Assembly: GCA_963774155.1 (NCBI GenBank)
Contig: CAVZDW010000004.1
Span: forward strand, 1-64,000
DNA: 64,000 bases
Direction of reading: 5' to 3'
Source: DASSUW01 sp963774155
Lineage (GTDB): Bacteria > Actinomycetota > Thermoleophilia > Solirubrobacterales > Solirubrobacteraceae
The position numbers and the translations under genes are program-made. Under the pieces are notes generated by a model that had not been told where the DNA came from, searched no databases, and was given only the letters and a program-made list of their open reading frames with translations. How positions within the stretch are numbered: position 1 is the first letter of the stretch; each line of letters opens with the position of its first letter. This document shows positions 1 to 9,625 of this stretch, in pieces.

Positions 1-2715
1 GCGTCCGCCAACGTCCCGTGGCTGACCGTCACGCCGGCGTCCGACGCCGCCCCGCGCACCGTCTCCGTGACGCCGTCGACGGCCGGGCTGGCGCCGGGCC
101 TGCACACCGGCACCGTCGCAGTGACCGCCGCGGGCGTCTCGGGCTCGCCGAAGACGGTCGACATCGCCTTCACGGTCACCGAGGCGCCGAGCTGCCCGGT
201 GGCCTCGGGTCTCGTGGGCGCCTGGGGCTTCGACGAGGCGTCGGGCACCACGACCCCCGACGCCTCGACCGCGGGTAACACTGGCACGATCAGCGGCGCC
301 ACGCGCACCACTTCGGGCCGCTTCGGCGGCGCCCTGACCTTCGACGGGGTCAACGACTGGGTGACGGTCGACGACGCGAGCTCGGTGCGGCTGACGACCG
401 GCATGACCGCGTCGGCGTGGGTGAACCCGACCGCGCTCGGCGGCGACTGGCGCACAGTGCTCTTCAAGCAGCGCGCCGGCGGCATCAGCTACTCGCTCTA
501 CGCGCAGACCGACTCGAACCGCCCGAGCGGGCACGTCTCGACGCCGTTCGAGGTCGACACGCGGGGCTCCTCGGCGCTCGCTGCCGGCGTCTGGACGCAC
601 CTGGCGACCACGTACGACGGCGCCACGCTGCGACTGTTCGTCAACGGCACCCAGGTCGGCAGCCGCGCCGCGAGCGGCTCCATCGTCAACGACGCCAACC
701 CGCTGCGGATCGGCGGCAACGCCGTCTGGACCGAGTGGTTCGCCGGCCGGATCGACGAGGTCCGGCTCTACAATCGCGCGCTCTCCTCGACCGAGCTGCA
801 GACCGATATGGCCAACCCGGTGACCTGTTCGGCGCCGGTGTCACCCGCGCTGTCGGTGTCGCCCGCGTCGCTGTCGTTCTCCGGTGCCGAGGGCGGCTCC
901 TCGCCGGCGGCCAAGACGTTGAGCGTCGCAAACTCCGGGGGCGGGACGCTGAGCTGGACCGCCTCCGAGAGCGCGCCGTGGCTGTCCGTCTCGCCGGGCA
1001 GCGGCACGGGTGCGGGGACCCTGAACGTGACGCCGTCGATCGGCGGGCTGGCCGCCGGGACCTACTCGACCGATGTGACGGTCACGGCCGCGGGGGCGAG
1101 TGGCTCGCCGAAGACGATCCCGGTGACGTTCGTGGTCGATCCGCCGCCACCGGTGCTCTCGGTGTCGCCCGCGGCGCTGTCCTTCAGCGGCACCTCGGGC
1201 GGGGCCTCGCCCGCAGCGAAGACGATCGAGGTCGCGAACACCGGCGCCGGGACGCTGAGCTGGTCGGCCTCGGAGGGTGTGCCGTGGCTGTCGGTCTCGC
1301 CCGGCAGCGGCACCGGCGCCGGGTCGGTCACCGTGACGCCGTCGATCACCGGGCTGACCGCGGGGACCTACACGACGGACGTCACGGTGTCCGCCGCGGG
1401 CGCGACCGGGTCGCCGAAGACGGTCGCGGTGACGTTCGTGGTCGACCCGCCGCCGCCGGCTCTGGCGGTGTCCCCGGCCTCGCTGTCCTTCAGCGCCGTC
1501 GCCGACGGGCCGGAGCCCGCGTCCAAGACGCTCACCGTCGCCAACAACGGCGGCGGGACGCTGAGCTGGACCGCGTCTGAGAGCGCGCCGTGGCTGTCGA
1601 TCTCCCCGGGCAGCGGCACCGGCGCCGGGACGATCACCGTCGCCGCCGCGAAGTCCGCGCTCGCCCCCGGCACCTACACCACGGACATCACCGTGTCGGC
1701 GACGGGCGCGTCGGGCTCGCCCCGGACGATCGGCGTGACCTTCACCGTCGACCCGCCGGCGCCCCCGGCCCTGTCAGTGTCGCCCGCCTCGCTCGCCTTC
1801 AGCAGCGTGCAGGGCGGCGCCTCTCCAGCCGCGAAGACGTTCGGCGTCTCCAACACGGGCGGAGGCACGCTGAGCTGGAGCGCTTCCGAGAGCGCGCCGT
1901 GGCTGTCGGTCTCGCCCAGCAGCGGCACCGGCGCCGGGTCGGTCACGGTGACGCCGTCGATCACCGGGCTGACCGCGGGGACCTACACGACGGACGTCAC
2001 GGTGTCCGCCGCGGGCGCGACCGGGTCGCCGAAGACGGTCGCCGTGACCTTGGTGGTCGACCCGCCCCCGCCGACCACGCCGCCCGGCCTCGTGGCCGCC
2101 TACGGTTTCGACGAGGCCTCCGGCTCCAGTGTCACCGACGGCTCGGGCAACGGCCATCTCGGCACGATCAGCGGCGCCACGCGCTCAGTGAGCGGTCGGT
2201 TCGGCAGCGCGCTCAGCTTCGACGGCATCAACGACTGGGTGACGATCCCGGACGCCAACCCGCTCGACCTCACCACCGGCGTGACCATGTCCGCGTGGGT
2301 GAACCCGAGCGCCGTCGGCTCGGCGTACCGGACCGTCCTCATGAAGGAGCAGCCGGGCGGCCTGATCTACACGCTCTACGCGGGCGACGGCACCGGCAAG
2401 GCGAGCGGCCACATCTTCACGACGGCCGAGCAGCGCGCGACGGGCACGGCGAACACGCCGGTCAACGCGTGGACCCACCTGGCCTCGACGTGGGACGGCG
2501 CCACGCTCCGGATCTTCGTCAACGGCGCGCAGGTCGGCACCCGCGCGGTGTCGGGAACCCTCAGGACCTCGACCGGCGTGCTGCGCATCGGCGGCACCGC
2601 GGTCTGGTCCGAGTGGTTCGCCGGCCGCATCGACGAGGTCCGCGTCTACAGCCGCGCTCTCAGCGTCCCCGAGATCCAGGGGGACATGACCCGAGCCGTC
2701 ACGCCCGCGGGCTGA
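1..2715 (+). CDS. Secreted LamG/BACON repeat protein, 5'-truncated by window edge
   Basis: The reading frame is open from base 1 to the TGA at 2713-2715, so the start and any signal peptide lie outside the window; 904 residues are visible. Domain order: end of one BACON-like beta-sandwich repeat (about residues 1-60), a LamG/concanavalin-like jellyroll (about 65-275), four roughly 102-residue BACON-type repeats (about 280-690; each has a PWLSVSP-like core and a GTY..DVTV..AGASGSPKT-like end), and a second LamG domain (about 695-900). Such modules bind carbohydrates or other surfaces in extracellular proteins; no catalytic domain is visible. Two of the repeats are almost identical in DNA. The ligand is unknown. 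A tRNA-Arg gene follows. Confidence 0.85.
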   Translation, partial: ASANVPWLTVTPASDAAPRTVSVTPSTAGLAPGLHTGTVAVTAAGVSGSPKTVDIAFTVTEAPSCPVASGLVGAWGFDEASGTTTPDASTAGNTGTISGATRTTSGRFGGALTFDGVNDWVTVDDASSVRLTTGMTASAWVNPTALGGDWRTVLFKQRAGGISYSLYAQTDSNRPSGHVSTPFEVDTRGSSALAAGVWTHLATTYDGATLRLFVNGTQVGSRAASGSIVNDANPLRIGGNAVWTEWFAGRIDEVRLYNRALSSTELQTDMANPVTCSAPVSPALSVSPASLSFSGAEGGSSPAAKTLSVANSGGGTLSWTASESAPWLSVSPGSGTGAGTLNVTPSIGGLAAGTYSTDVTVTAAGASGSPKTIPVTFVVDPPPPVLSVSPAALSFSGTSGGASPAAKTIEVANTGAGTLSWSASEGVPWLSVSPGSGTGAGSVTVTPSITGLTAGTYTTDVTVSAAGATGSPKTVAVTFVVDPPPPALAVSPASLSFSAVADGPEPASKTLTVANNGGGTLSWTASESAPWLSISPGSGTGAGTITVAAAKSALAPGTYTTDITVSATGASGSPRTIGVTFTVDPPAPPALSVSPASLAFSSVQGGASPAAKTFGVSNTGGGTLSWSASESAPWLSVSPSSGTGAGSVTVTPSITGLTAGTYTTDVTVSAAGATGSPKTVAVTLVVDPPPPTTPPGLVAAYGFDEASGSSVTDGSGNGHLGTISGATRSVSGRFGSALSFDGINDWVTIPDANPLDLTTGVTMSAWVNPSAVGSAYRTVLMKEQPGGLIYTLYAGDGTGKASGHIFTTAEQRATGTANTPVNAWTHLASTWDGATLRIFVNGAQVGTRAVSGTLRTSTGVLRIGGTAVWSEWFAGRIDEVRVYSRALSVPEIQGDMTRAVTPAG
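1281..1427 (+). repeat. Near-identical intragenic repeat, copy 1 (BACON unit)
   Basis: About 147 bp match 1896-2042 with only two or three differences. They are offset by 615 bp, which is exactly 205 codons (two repeat units). The unit in between is clearly more diverged, which suggests recent gene conversion or unequal exchange between non-adjacent units. Confidence 0.85.
1896..2042 (+). repeat. Near-identical intragenic repeat, copy 2 (BACON unit)
   Basis: Partner of 1281-1427; it encodes the same part of the fourth complete BACON-like unit in the same frame. Confidence 0.85.
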
Positions 2716-2735
2716 ACGGCCCGGCGCAGCGCCGC

Positions 2736-2741
2736 TAAGAT
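2736..2741 (+). promoter_or_regulatory. -10 box TAAGAT of tRNA-Arg
   Basis: TAAGAT ends 14 nt before the mature tRNA. The two tRNA-Ser genes of this window have the same TAnnnT box at 12-14 nt, so this is a usable internal reference for the local -10 consensus. Confidence 0.55.
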
Positions 2742-2755
2742 GGGCCGCTGCCCCT

Positions 2756-3681
<926 letters not shown>

Positions 3682-3687
3682 GCCTAG

Positions 3688-3693
3688 ACCATA
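3688..3693 (-). promoter_or_regulatory. -10 box TATGGT for the MmyB-type regulator (leaderless)
   Basis: On the minus strand TATGGT is followed by 6 nt (CTAGGC) and then the GTG start codon, which puts the transcription start at or next to the start codon. Confidence 0.5.
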
Positions 3694-3714
3694 CGGGACC
3701 CCGCCCTCAACCTG

Positions 3715-3742
3715 TCCCTGCCATTCCCAGGATGCGCAGGGA
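3715..3742. promoter_or_regulatory. Inverted repeat in the regulator/molybdoenzyme divergent region
   Basis: Perfect 7-bp arms TCCCTGC (3715-3721) and GCAGGGA (3736-3742) are separated by 14 bp. They lie between the divergent starts at 3681 and 3754 and upstream of the hydroxylase start. This is a candidate operator for the adjacent regulator, inferred from position and symmetry only. Confidence 0.4.
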
Positions 3743-3753
3743 TCTGGCTAAGC

Positions 3754-4260
3754 GTGAGGGCGTCTGGCACCGTCATTCTCTTGGCAGTCGCAGCCCAGCC
3801 ACCACTTGCGTTGACGACGTCCGTGAATGGTGCGGCCTTCGAGTTGCGCGTCGCCGGCCACGAGACACTGCTGGATGCGCTCCGCGACCGGCTGGGGCTC
3901 ACCGGCACCAAGAAGGGCTGCGACCAGGGCGCCTGCGGCGCGTGCACGGTGCTGGTCGACGGGAGACGAGTGCTCTCGTGTCTGATGCTGGCTGCTCAGT
4001 GTGAGGGTCGCGAGGTCACGACGATCGAGGGCCTGAGCACCGACGTCGAGCTGCATCCTTTGCAGGCGGCATTCGTTCGGCACGACGCGCTGCAGTGCGG
4101 GTATTGCACGCCGGGGCAGATCATGTCGGCTGTTGCGCTGCTGGCCGAAGGACGTGCCGGCTCGGACGCGGAGATCCGCGAGTTCATGAGCGGCAACCTC
4201 TGCCGCTGCGGCGCCTATCCGAACATCGTGGCGGCCATCGGCGAGGTCGCAGGGCGATGA
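3754..4260 (+). CDS. Molybdenum hydroxylase [2Fe-2S] subunit (PaoA/CoxS-like)
   Basis: A 168-residue small subunit of a xanthine-oxidase-family enzyme that relays electrons from the Mo site to FAD. The plant-type ferredoxin cluster cysteines are C56, C61, C64 and C76 (GCDQGACGACTVL). The second cluster cysteines are C115, C118 (CGYCTPG), C150 and C152 (CRCG). The GTG at 3754 gives an N-terminal extension without a twin-arginine motif; a TTG at 3811 (149 residues, starting M-T-T-S-V-N-G) fits the family length equally well. The stop overlaps the next start (ATGA at 4257-4260). It forms one complex with the two following products. Confidence 0.92.
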   Translation: MRASGTVILLAVAAQPPLALTTSVNGAAFELRVAGHETLLDALRDRLGLTGTKKGCDQGACGACTVLVDGRRVLSCLMLAAQCEGREVTTIEGLSTDVELHPLQAAFVRHDALQCGYCTPGQIMSAVALLAEGRAGSDAEIREFMSGNLCRCGAYPNIVAAIGEVAGR

Positions 4261-5243
4261 ACGGCACGTTCGAGTACGTCCGTGCGGATGACGTCGCCGC
4301 GGCGGTCGCGTTGGTCAGCGGCGACTCGGGGGCGCAGTATCTCGCCGGGGGCACGACGCAGATCGACTTGATCCTCAAGGACGGGGTGCTGAACCCCGAG
4401 CGACTGGTCGACATCACGCGCTTGCCGCTCCGTGGGATCACCCTTCACGGCGATGCGCTCGTCGTCGGGGCGTTGACGACGATGGAGGAGCTCGCCGCCG
4501 ACCCGGTGCTCGATGTGCGGGCGGCGTTCGTGCGCGAAGCGTTGCTCGCGGGCGCCTCGACGCAGCTTCGCAACATGGCGACCATCGGCGGGAACCTGCT
4601 GCAACGCACGCGCTGTCGTTACTTCCGCGATCCGTCGGTGCCCGCGTGCAACAAGCGAACACCCGGGAGCGGGTGCTCAGCCATTACCGGTCCGGCGCGA
4701 ATGCATGCGATCCTCGGCGCAAGCGCACATTGCATCGCGCTGCACGCCTCGGATCTCTGTGTACCGCTGGTCGCGCTCGACGCTGTCGTGCACGCCCAGG
4801 GGACGGACGGCCGGCGGACCATCCCGTTGACCGAGTTCTACCGTCTGCCGGGCGATCGACCCGACCTCGAGAACGTCCTCGCCCACGGCGAGCTGATCAC
4901 CGCGATCGAGATCCCGCTGCTTCCCGCCGGCGCACGCTCGGGCTATTTGAAGGTGCGCGACCGCGCCTCCTATGAGTTCGCGCTCACATCGGCGGCTGTG
5001 GCGCTCCTGATCGAGGACGGCGTGATGACCGAGGCACGCGTCGCGCTCGGCGGGGTCGGGACGATTCCCTGGCGCGCGGCAGCCGCAGAGGAAGTGCTGA
5101 TCGGCGCCGCCCCGGGCACCGCCGTGTTCCGCGAGGCTGCCGAGGCGACGATCGTCGACCCCTTCATCGTTTCGGGGACGGCGTTCAAGGTCGAGCTCGC
5201 CAAGCGGACAATCGTGCGGGCGCTGGAGACGGTGGCCAGATGA
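4257..5243 (+). CDS. Molybdenum hydroxylase FAD subunit with extra Fe-S insert (PaoB-like)
   Basis: A 328-residue FAD-binding subunit of the CO dehydrogenase medium-chain fold. FAD-contact motifs are AGGT (about residues 30-33) and TIGGNLLQ (about 109-116). The insert containing C120, C131 and C140 (RTRCRYF, PACNKR, GSGCSAI) matches the segment that carries an additional [4Fe-4S] cluster in E. coli PaoB and related enzymes, which separates this from ordinary CoxM proteins. The ATG is fixed by the ATGA overlap with the upstream gene, and its own stop overlaps the next start in the same way. Translational coupling should keep subunits equimolar. Confidence 0.93.
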   Translation: MNGTFEYVRADDVAAAVALVSGDSGAQYLAGGTTQIDLILKDGVLNPERLVDITRLPLRGITLHGDALVVGALTTMEELAADPVLDVRAAFVREALLAGASTQLRNMATIGGNLLQRTRCRYFRDPSVPACNKRTPGSGCSAITGPARMHAILGASAHCIALHASDLCVPLVALDAVVHAQGTDGRRTIPLTEFYRLPGDRPDLENVLAHGELITAIEIPLLPAGARSGYLKVRDRASYEFALTSAAVALLIEDGVMTEARVALGGVGTIPWRAAAAEEVLIGAAPGTAVFREAAEATIVDPFIVSGTAFKVELAKRTIVRALETVAR

Positions 5244-7432
5244 CCACGGCCCTCGGTCCCGGTGTCGACCGCGTCGACGGCCCGGCCAAGGTGCGCGGTG
5301 CCGCGGCCTACCCGACCGACGTCACCTACCCGGATCTCGCACACGCGGCGCTCGTGCGCAGCACCATCGCGTCCGGCCGGGTGATCGAGATCGACGACGC
5401 GGACGCTCGCGCGGCAGCGGGAGTCCTCACGGTCATCACCCACGAGACGGCCCCGAAGCTCACGCCCGCCCCGTTCGGGCTGCTCGGCCTCGCTCCGCCG
5501 CCGCCCCTGCAGGACGACCGCATCCATCACCACGGACAGTACGTCGCCGTCGTCGTCGCGGCGACGCCGCACGAGGCCGCCGCGGCGGCGCGCCTGGTCA
5601 AGGTCGACTACGAGCCCGGCGACCCACTCCTGATGGACTTCGACGACCCGCGGAGCGAGCTCGAGGCCACCCCCTGGGACACCGACACACAGCGCGGAGA
5701 CGTCGCCGCCGGCCTCGCTGAGGCCGACGTCATCCACGAGGCGACGTACACCACCGCCGCGAACACCAACAACCCGCTCGGGCTGTTCGCGACCGTTGCC
5801 GCATGGGACGGCGACACCGTCACCGTGCACGACGCGACCCAGTGGCCGGCGTACGCGCAGGCGACGATCGCCGGCGTGCTCGGGATCGAGCCGGCCGCGG
5901 TCCGGGTCCATGCGCCCTACGTCGGCGGCGCGTTCGGGGCCGGCCTCTTCGTCTGGCAGCACGTGATCCTCACCGTTCTCGCCGCCCGTGCAGTCGGGCG
6001 CCCGGTCAAGCTCGTCCTCACCCGCCCGGAGATGTTCACGGGCGTCGGCCACCGACCCGGCAGCGTGCAGACGATCCGGATGGGCGCTCGCCGCGACGGC
6101 GAGCTCGTCGCGATCGAGCACGCCTCGACCAACAGCGCCGCGATCGTGCACGCGAGCATCGAGCCGATCACCGGCGCTACCGCGCGCTCGTACGCCTGCG
6201 TCAACGTCGCCACCACCGACCGGCAGCGGCGCCTGAACATCCCATTGCCAGGATCGATGCGCGGCCCAGGGCACGCCCAAGGGAACTTCGCGCTCGAATC
6301 CGCGATCGACGAGCTGGCCGATGAGCTTGGCCTCGACCCGCTCGAGCTGCGCCTGCGCAACTACGCCGAGGTTCACCCGCAATCGGGACTGCCGTGGTCG
6401 AGCAACGCGCTCCGTGAGTGCTACGCGGTCGGCGCTGAGCGCTTCGGCTGGTCACGCCGCAACCCCGACATCGGCTCGATGCGCGACGGCCACTGGAAGA
6501 TCGGCTACGGCCTCGCCGCCCTCAGCTGGAGCTGGTTTCAGGTCCGCTGCCAAGCACGCGCGACCATCACCCGGGACGGGCAGGCGGACGTCCGCAGCGC
6601 CGCGAGCGACCCGGGCACCGGCACCAGAACCGTGATGCGCCAGCTGTCCGGCGAGCGGCTCGGCCTCCCACTCGATCACGTCCGCTTCGAGCTCGGCGAC
6701 TCCGACATGCCCTGGTCGGCGGCTTCCGGCGGCTCTGGCCTCACCGCGTCGCTCGGAAACGCCGTCCATGCAGTTTGCGGCGCGCTGATACAGCGATTCC
6801 TCGACACCGTCGCCGACGACGACCGATCGCCTCTGCGCGGCTGCTCGCTCGACGAGGTGACCGTCGGCGACGGACGCATCCGCCGCCGCGACGACCCGCG
6901 CGCCGGCGAGCGCTACACCGACATCCTCGCCCGTCACGGCCTCGACGAACTCACCGCCGACGCGGAGGCCACGCCGCCCAGCCGGGACGTCGAGCTCGCC
7001 AACTCAGGCCCGTTCGCGGCCAAGTTCGTCGAAGTCCGCGTCGACGAAGACCTCGGCCTCATCCGCGTCGCACGCATCACCACCGTCGTCGACGCCGGCC
7101 GCATCCTCAACGAGAAGACCGCGCGCAGCCAAATCATCGGCGGCACCATCGGCGGCATCGGCCAGGCCCTGCTCGAGGAGAACATCATCGACCCCGGCAC
7201 CGGCCGCGTCACCAACGCCACCTTCGGCGACTACCTCATCCCGGTCAACGCCGACGCTCCGGACATCGACGTCGTCTTCGTCGGAGAACCGGATCCGCTC
7301 ACGCCGCTCGGAGCCAAGGGCGTCGGCGAGATCGGCCTCGTCGGCATCGCCGCTGCCATCGCCAACGGGATCCATCACGCCACCGGTCGACGCATCCGCT
7401 CGATTCCGATCACCCTCGACCGCCTCCTGTAA
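5240..7432 (+). CDS. Molybdenum hydroxylase Mo-cofactor subunit (PaoC/YagR-like aldehyde oxidoreductase)
   Basis: A 730-residue catalytic subunit that binds the molybdopterin cofactor and oxidises the substrate. The family's catalytic glutamate is E697 in GAKGVGEIG close to the C-terminus. The mid-protein loop reads SMRGPGHAQG rather than the AYxCSFR loop of true CO dehydrogenase, so this is an aldehyde or heterocycle oxidase, not a CO oxidiser. Together with the Fe-S insert of the preceding subunit it best matches the PaoABC aldehyde oxidoreductase type. No dedicated maturation chaperone (XdhC/PaoD) is adjacent. A MobA-type nucleotidyltransferase for the cofactor is encoded at 40328-40849. 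The exact substrate is unknown. Confidence 0.92.
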   Translation: MTTALGPGVDRVDGPAKVRGAAAYPTDVTYPDLAHAALVRSTIASGRVIEIDDADARAAAGVLTVITHETAPKLTPAPFGLLGLAPPPPLQDDRIHHHGQYVAVVVAATPHEAAAAARLVKVDYEPGDPLLMDFDDPRSELEATPWDTDTQRGDVAAGLAEADVIHEATYTTAANTNNPLGLFATVAAWDGDTVTVHDATQWPAYAQATIAGVLGIEPAAVRVHAPYVGGAFGAGLFVWQHVILTVLAARAVGRPVKLVLTRPEMFTGVGHRPGSVQTIRMGARRDGELVAIEHASTNSAAIVHASIEPITGATARSYACVNVATTDRQRRLNIPLPGSMRGPGHAQGNFALESAIDELADELGLDPLELRLRNYAEVHPQSGLPWSSNALRECYAVGAERFGWSRRNPDIGSMRDGHWKIGYGLAALSWSWFQVRCQARATITRDGQADVRSAASDPGTGTRTVMRQLSGERLGLPLDHVRFELGDSDMPWSAASGGSGLTASLGNAVHAVCGALIQRFLDTVADDDRSPLRGCSLDEVTVGDGRIRRRDDPRAGERYTDILARHGLDELTADAEATPPSRDVELANSGPFAAKFVEVRVDEDLGLIRVARITTVVDAGRILNEKTARSQIIGGTIGGIGQALLEENIIDPGTGRVTNATFGDYLIPVNADAPDIDVVFVGEPDPLTPLGAKGVGEIGLVGIAAAIANGIHHATGRRIRSIPITLDRLL

Positions 7433-7542
7433 CCCGCATCAAGTGGAACGTCGCCTCAGATGGACGCGACCGTCGTCCCCTAGGGTGCCGTCGGGGCGCA
7501 GCGCCGGGCACGCTAGATGGCGACGACGGCGAAGGAGAAGAG

Positions 7543-8004
7543 ATGACCGACTTCGGCGACATGGCGAGAGGCATCATCGAGTCGAACCGCTACATGGTGC
7601 TCGGCACCGCCGATCAGGCCGGCGTGCCGTGGGTGACGCCGGTGTGGTACGCGCAGTTCGACTACCGCCGGTTCATCTGGGTCTCCTCGCCCGACCGCAG
7701 GCATTCGCGGAACGTCAGGACGCGCCCGGAGGTGAGCATCGTGATCTTCGACTCCCAGGTCGCGGTGGGCAGCGCGCGGGCGGTGTACATGTCGGCTCGC
7801 GCCGAGGAGCTGTCGGGCGCCGAGCTCGAACGCGACGTCACGCTCTTCGACGCGGCCGGCCAGGCACAGGGCCTGGCCCGCCGCTGGGCGTTGGACGACA
7901 TGCTCGCTCCGGCGCCCTATCGGCTGTATCGGGCGGACGTGTCGCAGCATTGGGTGCTCGATCCAGACAGCCGTCCCGACGACCGCGCCGAGGTCTCGCT
8001 CTAG
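7543..8004 (+). CDS. Pyridoxamine 5'-phosphate oxidase-fold protein
   Basis: A 153-residue split-barrel flavin or F420-binding protein. The N-terminus (SNRYMVLGTADQAGVPWVTPVWY) is the usual start of the PPOX fold, followed by the FIWVSSPDRRHSRNV cofactor-contact strand and loop. Members use FMN, F420 or haem, and the sequence alone does not decide which. The ATG at 7543 follows a good ribosome-binding site (GAAGGAGAAG). An upstream TAGGGT box near 7482 gives an ordinary leader. The stop TAG shares the tetranucleotide CTAG (8001-8004) with the convergent hydrolase gene. Confidence 0.85.
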   Translation: MTDFGDMARGIIESNRYMVLGTADQAGVPWVTPVWYAQFDYRRFIWVSSPDRRHSRNVRTRPEVSIVIFDSQVAVGSARAVYMSARAEELSGAELERDVTLFDAAGQAQGLARRWALDDMLAPAPYRLYRADVSQHWVLDPDSRPDDRAEVSL

Positions 8005-8846
8005 CCTGGCACGACGCGCCGGTACCCGCCGCTGACCCAGTCGACGACGAGGCGGCCGTATTCCTCCGGCGCTTGCTCCCAGGCGAAGTGCCCCGCGTCG
8101 AGCGGATGGATCTCGCTGTTCGGGAGGAGGTCGTCGAGGTACTGGTTGTTCGACCATGGCACGAGGTCGTCGTCGCGCCCGGCCACGATCTGGGTCGGCG
8201 TGGTGATCGTCGGCAGCAGATCGCGCAGCCGCGGGTTCTGCTCGGGGTAATGCCGCACGAAGCGAGCGGACTCCGCGAACCGCCCGAGATCGTAGGCGCT
8301 GACAAAGTCTTCGTGGACCTCGGGCTCGCTGTCGCTCGCCGCCACGGCCTCGACCGCCTGGCCGATGTTGGTCCTGGCATCCAGCCCGCGCACGATGTCC
8401 AGACTCGGCGCCTCGATGACATCCTTGAGCGCGCCGCCCGCGTCGATCGGAAAGCGGACTGCGCCGCCGCCGATGGTCAAGCTCGTGACGCGCTCCGGCG
8501 ATCTCGCGGCAAGGAAGAGCGCCGCGGCCGTGCCGACGTCAGGGCCGACGATATGCGGAGCTCCGAGGCCCCACTCGTCGATCAGGCGGGCCAGGAACAC
8601 TCCCGAGGCGTCCGGAGCGATCAGTTCCGGGCGACCGTCGGAGTGACCGAATCCCGGCATGTCGATGGCGACGACCCGCCCGACTCTCGAGACGTCGTCC
8701 CAGATTCGACGGAATGCCCAAAGGGTTTCGGGCCACGGCGCGAGCAGCAGAACGGTGATCTCCGAGCCTGCCTTGGTGTCGGCGAATCTCACTCGCACCC
8801 CGTCGCAGACTCGGAAGTAGGTAGCGATCGGCGAATCTGCGCTCAT
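8001..8846 (-). CDS. Alpha/beta hydrolase with Asp nucleophile (epoxide hydrolase/dehalogenase-like)
   Basis: A 281-residue alpha/beta-hydrolase. The nucleophile elbow reads HIVGPDVGTAAAL, putting Asp103 where epoxide hydrolases and haloalkane dehalogenases have their nucleophile. The catalytic His is probably H253 in LDAGHFAWEQ, and the oxyanion region is LLAPWPETLWAFRRI. The chosen ATG has a near-perfect Shine-Dalgarno (AGGAGGAG on the minus strand), while an upstream in-frame start has none. It is convergent with the PPOX-fold gene, sharing a 4-bp CTAG overlap. The substrate is unknown; an esterase role is less likely because of the Asp nucleophile. Confidence 0.88.
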   Translation of the reverse strand: MSADSPIATYFRVCDGVRVRFADTKAGSEITVLLLAPWPETLWAFRRIWDDVSRVGRVVAIDMPGFGHSDGRPELIAPDASGVFLARLIDEWGLGAPHIVGPDVGTAAALFLAARSPERVTSLTIGGGAVRFPIDAGGALKDVIEAPSLDIVRGLDARTNIGQAVEAVAASDSEPEVHEDFVSAYDLGRFAESARFVRHYPEQNPRLRDLLPTITTPTQIVAGRDDDLVPWSNNQYLDDLLPNSEIHPLDAGHFAWEQAPEEYGRLVVDWVSGGYRRVVPG

Positions 8847-8938
8847 CTGACTGTCTCCTCCTGGTCGCTGCCAGGGTCGGGGGCGAGCGCCGTAACGACA
8901 TCGCACGAACCTGCGATTTCAACTCGGTTCGCGCTGGC

Positions 8939-8944
8939 TACTCT
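8939..8944 (+). promoter_or_regulatory. -10 box TACTCT, leaderless start
   Basis: TACTCT ends 6 nt before the ATG at 8951. TTTCAA lies 16 nt upstream as a possible weak -35. Confidence 0.5.
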
Positions 8945-8950
8945 CGGCCG

Positions 8951-9616
8951 ATGACGCACGTCCTCGTGCTGCCGGGCGGTGGCTACTCCACGCATGCGCC
9001 GCATGAGGCCGAGCCGATCGTCGCGTGGTTGGAAGGGCTGGGCGTTCGCGCCAGCGTGTTCCGCTACCCGCTGCATGCCCGCCATCCGGCGCCGCTCCTG
9101 GCGCTGCGGCGCGAGCTCCGCCGGCGCCGCGATGAGGGCGCCGATCGCATCGGGATCGTCGGCTTCTCCGCGGGCGGCCATCTCGCCGGGCTGGCGGCCC
9201 TGGCCCCCGGCAGCGATGAGCACGAGGCCGTCGACTTCGTCGTGACGGGCTACGCGATCACGTCGATGGAGACCGAGACCTACCGGCCGTCGCGGATCAT
9301 CCTGCTCGGCGAGGACGCGACGCCGCAGCAGCGCCGCGAGACGTCCTTGGACGCGCTCGTGACACCGTCGGCACCGCCGTTCTTCATCTGGCACACCGCG
9401 GAGGACACCTACGTCCCGCCGGAGCACGCCTACCGCCTCGCGCGGGCGCTCGCGGCCGATGACGTCCCCCACACCGTGCACGTCTTCGCGCACGGCCCGC
9501 ACAGCCTCGGGCTCGCCCACGGCGCCGGCGATGCGGAGATCTGGACGACCCTGGCGGCGTCCTGGATCGCCGAGCGGCTGTCAACGGCGATCCACCGCGA
9601 TCAGGGGCGGCGGTAG
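8951..9616 (+). CDS. Alpha/beta hydrolase, acetyl-esterase/BD-FAE type
   Basis: A 221-residue hydrolase with an N-terminal oxyanion motif (LVLPGGGYSTH), the nucleophile elbow GFSAGGHLAG (Ser73) and a C-terminal His region (FAHGPHSLGLAHG). This is the layout of small carboxylesterases and carbohydrate acetylesterases related to xylan esterase. No signal peptide is visible, so it is probably cytoplasmic. The ATG is supported by a leaderless promoter box 6 nt upstream. It is convergent with the large LuxR regulator, with a gap of about 10 bp. Confidence 0.85.
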   Translation: MTHVLVLPGGGYSTHAPHEAEPIVAWLEGLGVRASVFRYPLHARHPAPLLALRRELRRRRDEGADRIGIVGFSAGGHLAGLAALAPGSDEHEAVDFVVTGYAITSMETETYRPSRIILLGEDATPQQRRETSLDALVTPSAPPFFIWHTAEDTYVPPEHAYRLARALAADDVPHTVHVFAHGPHSLGLAHGAGDAEIWTTLAASWIAERLSTAIHRDQGRR

Positions 9617-9625
9617 CGGGAAGTC

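Noticed and set aside
3754..7432. Aerobic CO dehydrogenase (coxSML)
   Set aside because: The active-site loop typical of CoxL (AYxCSFR) is absent, and the medium subunit has the PaoB-type cysteine insert.
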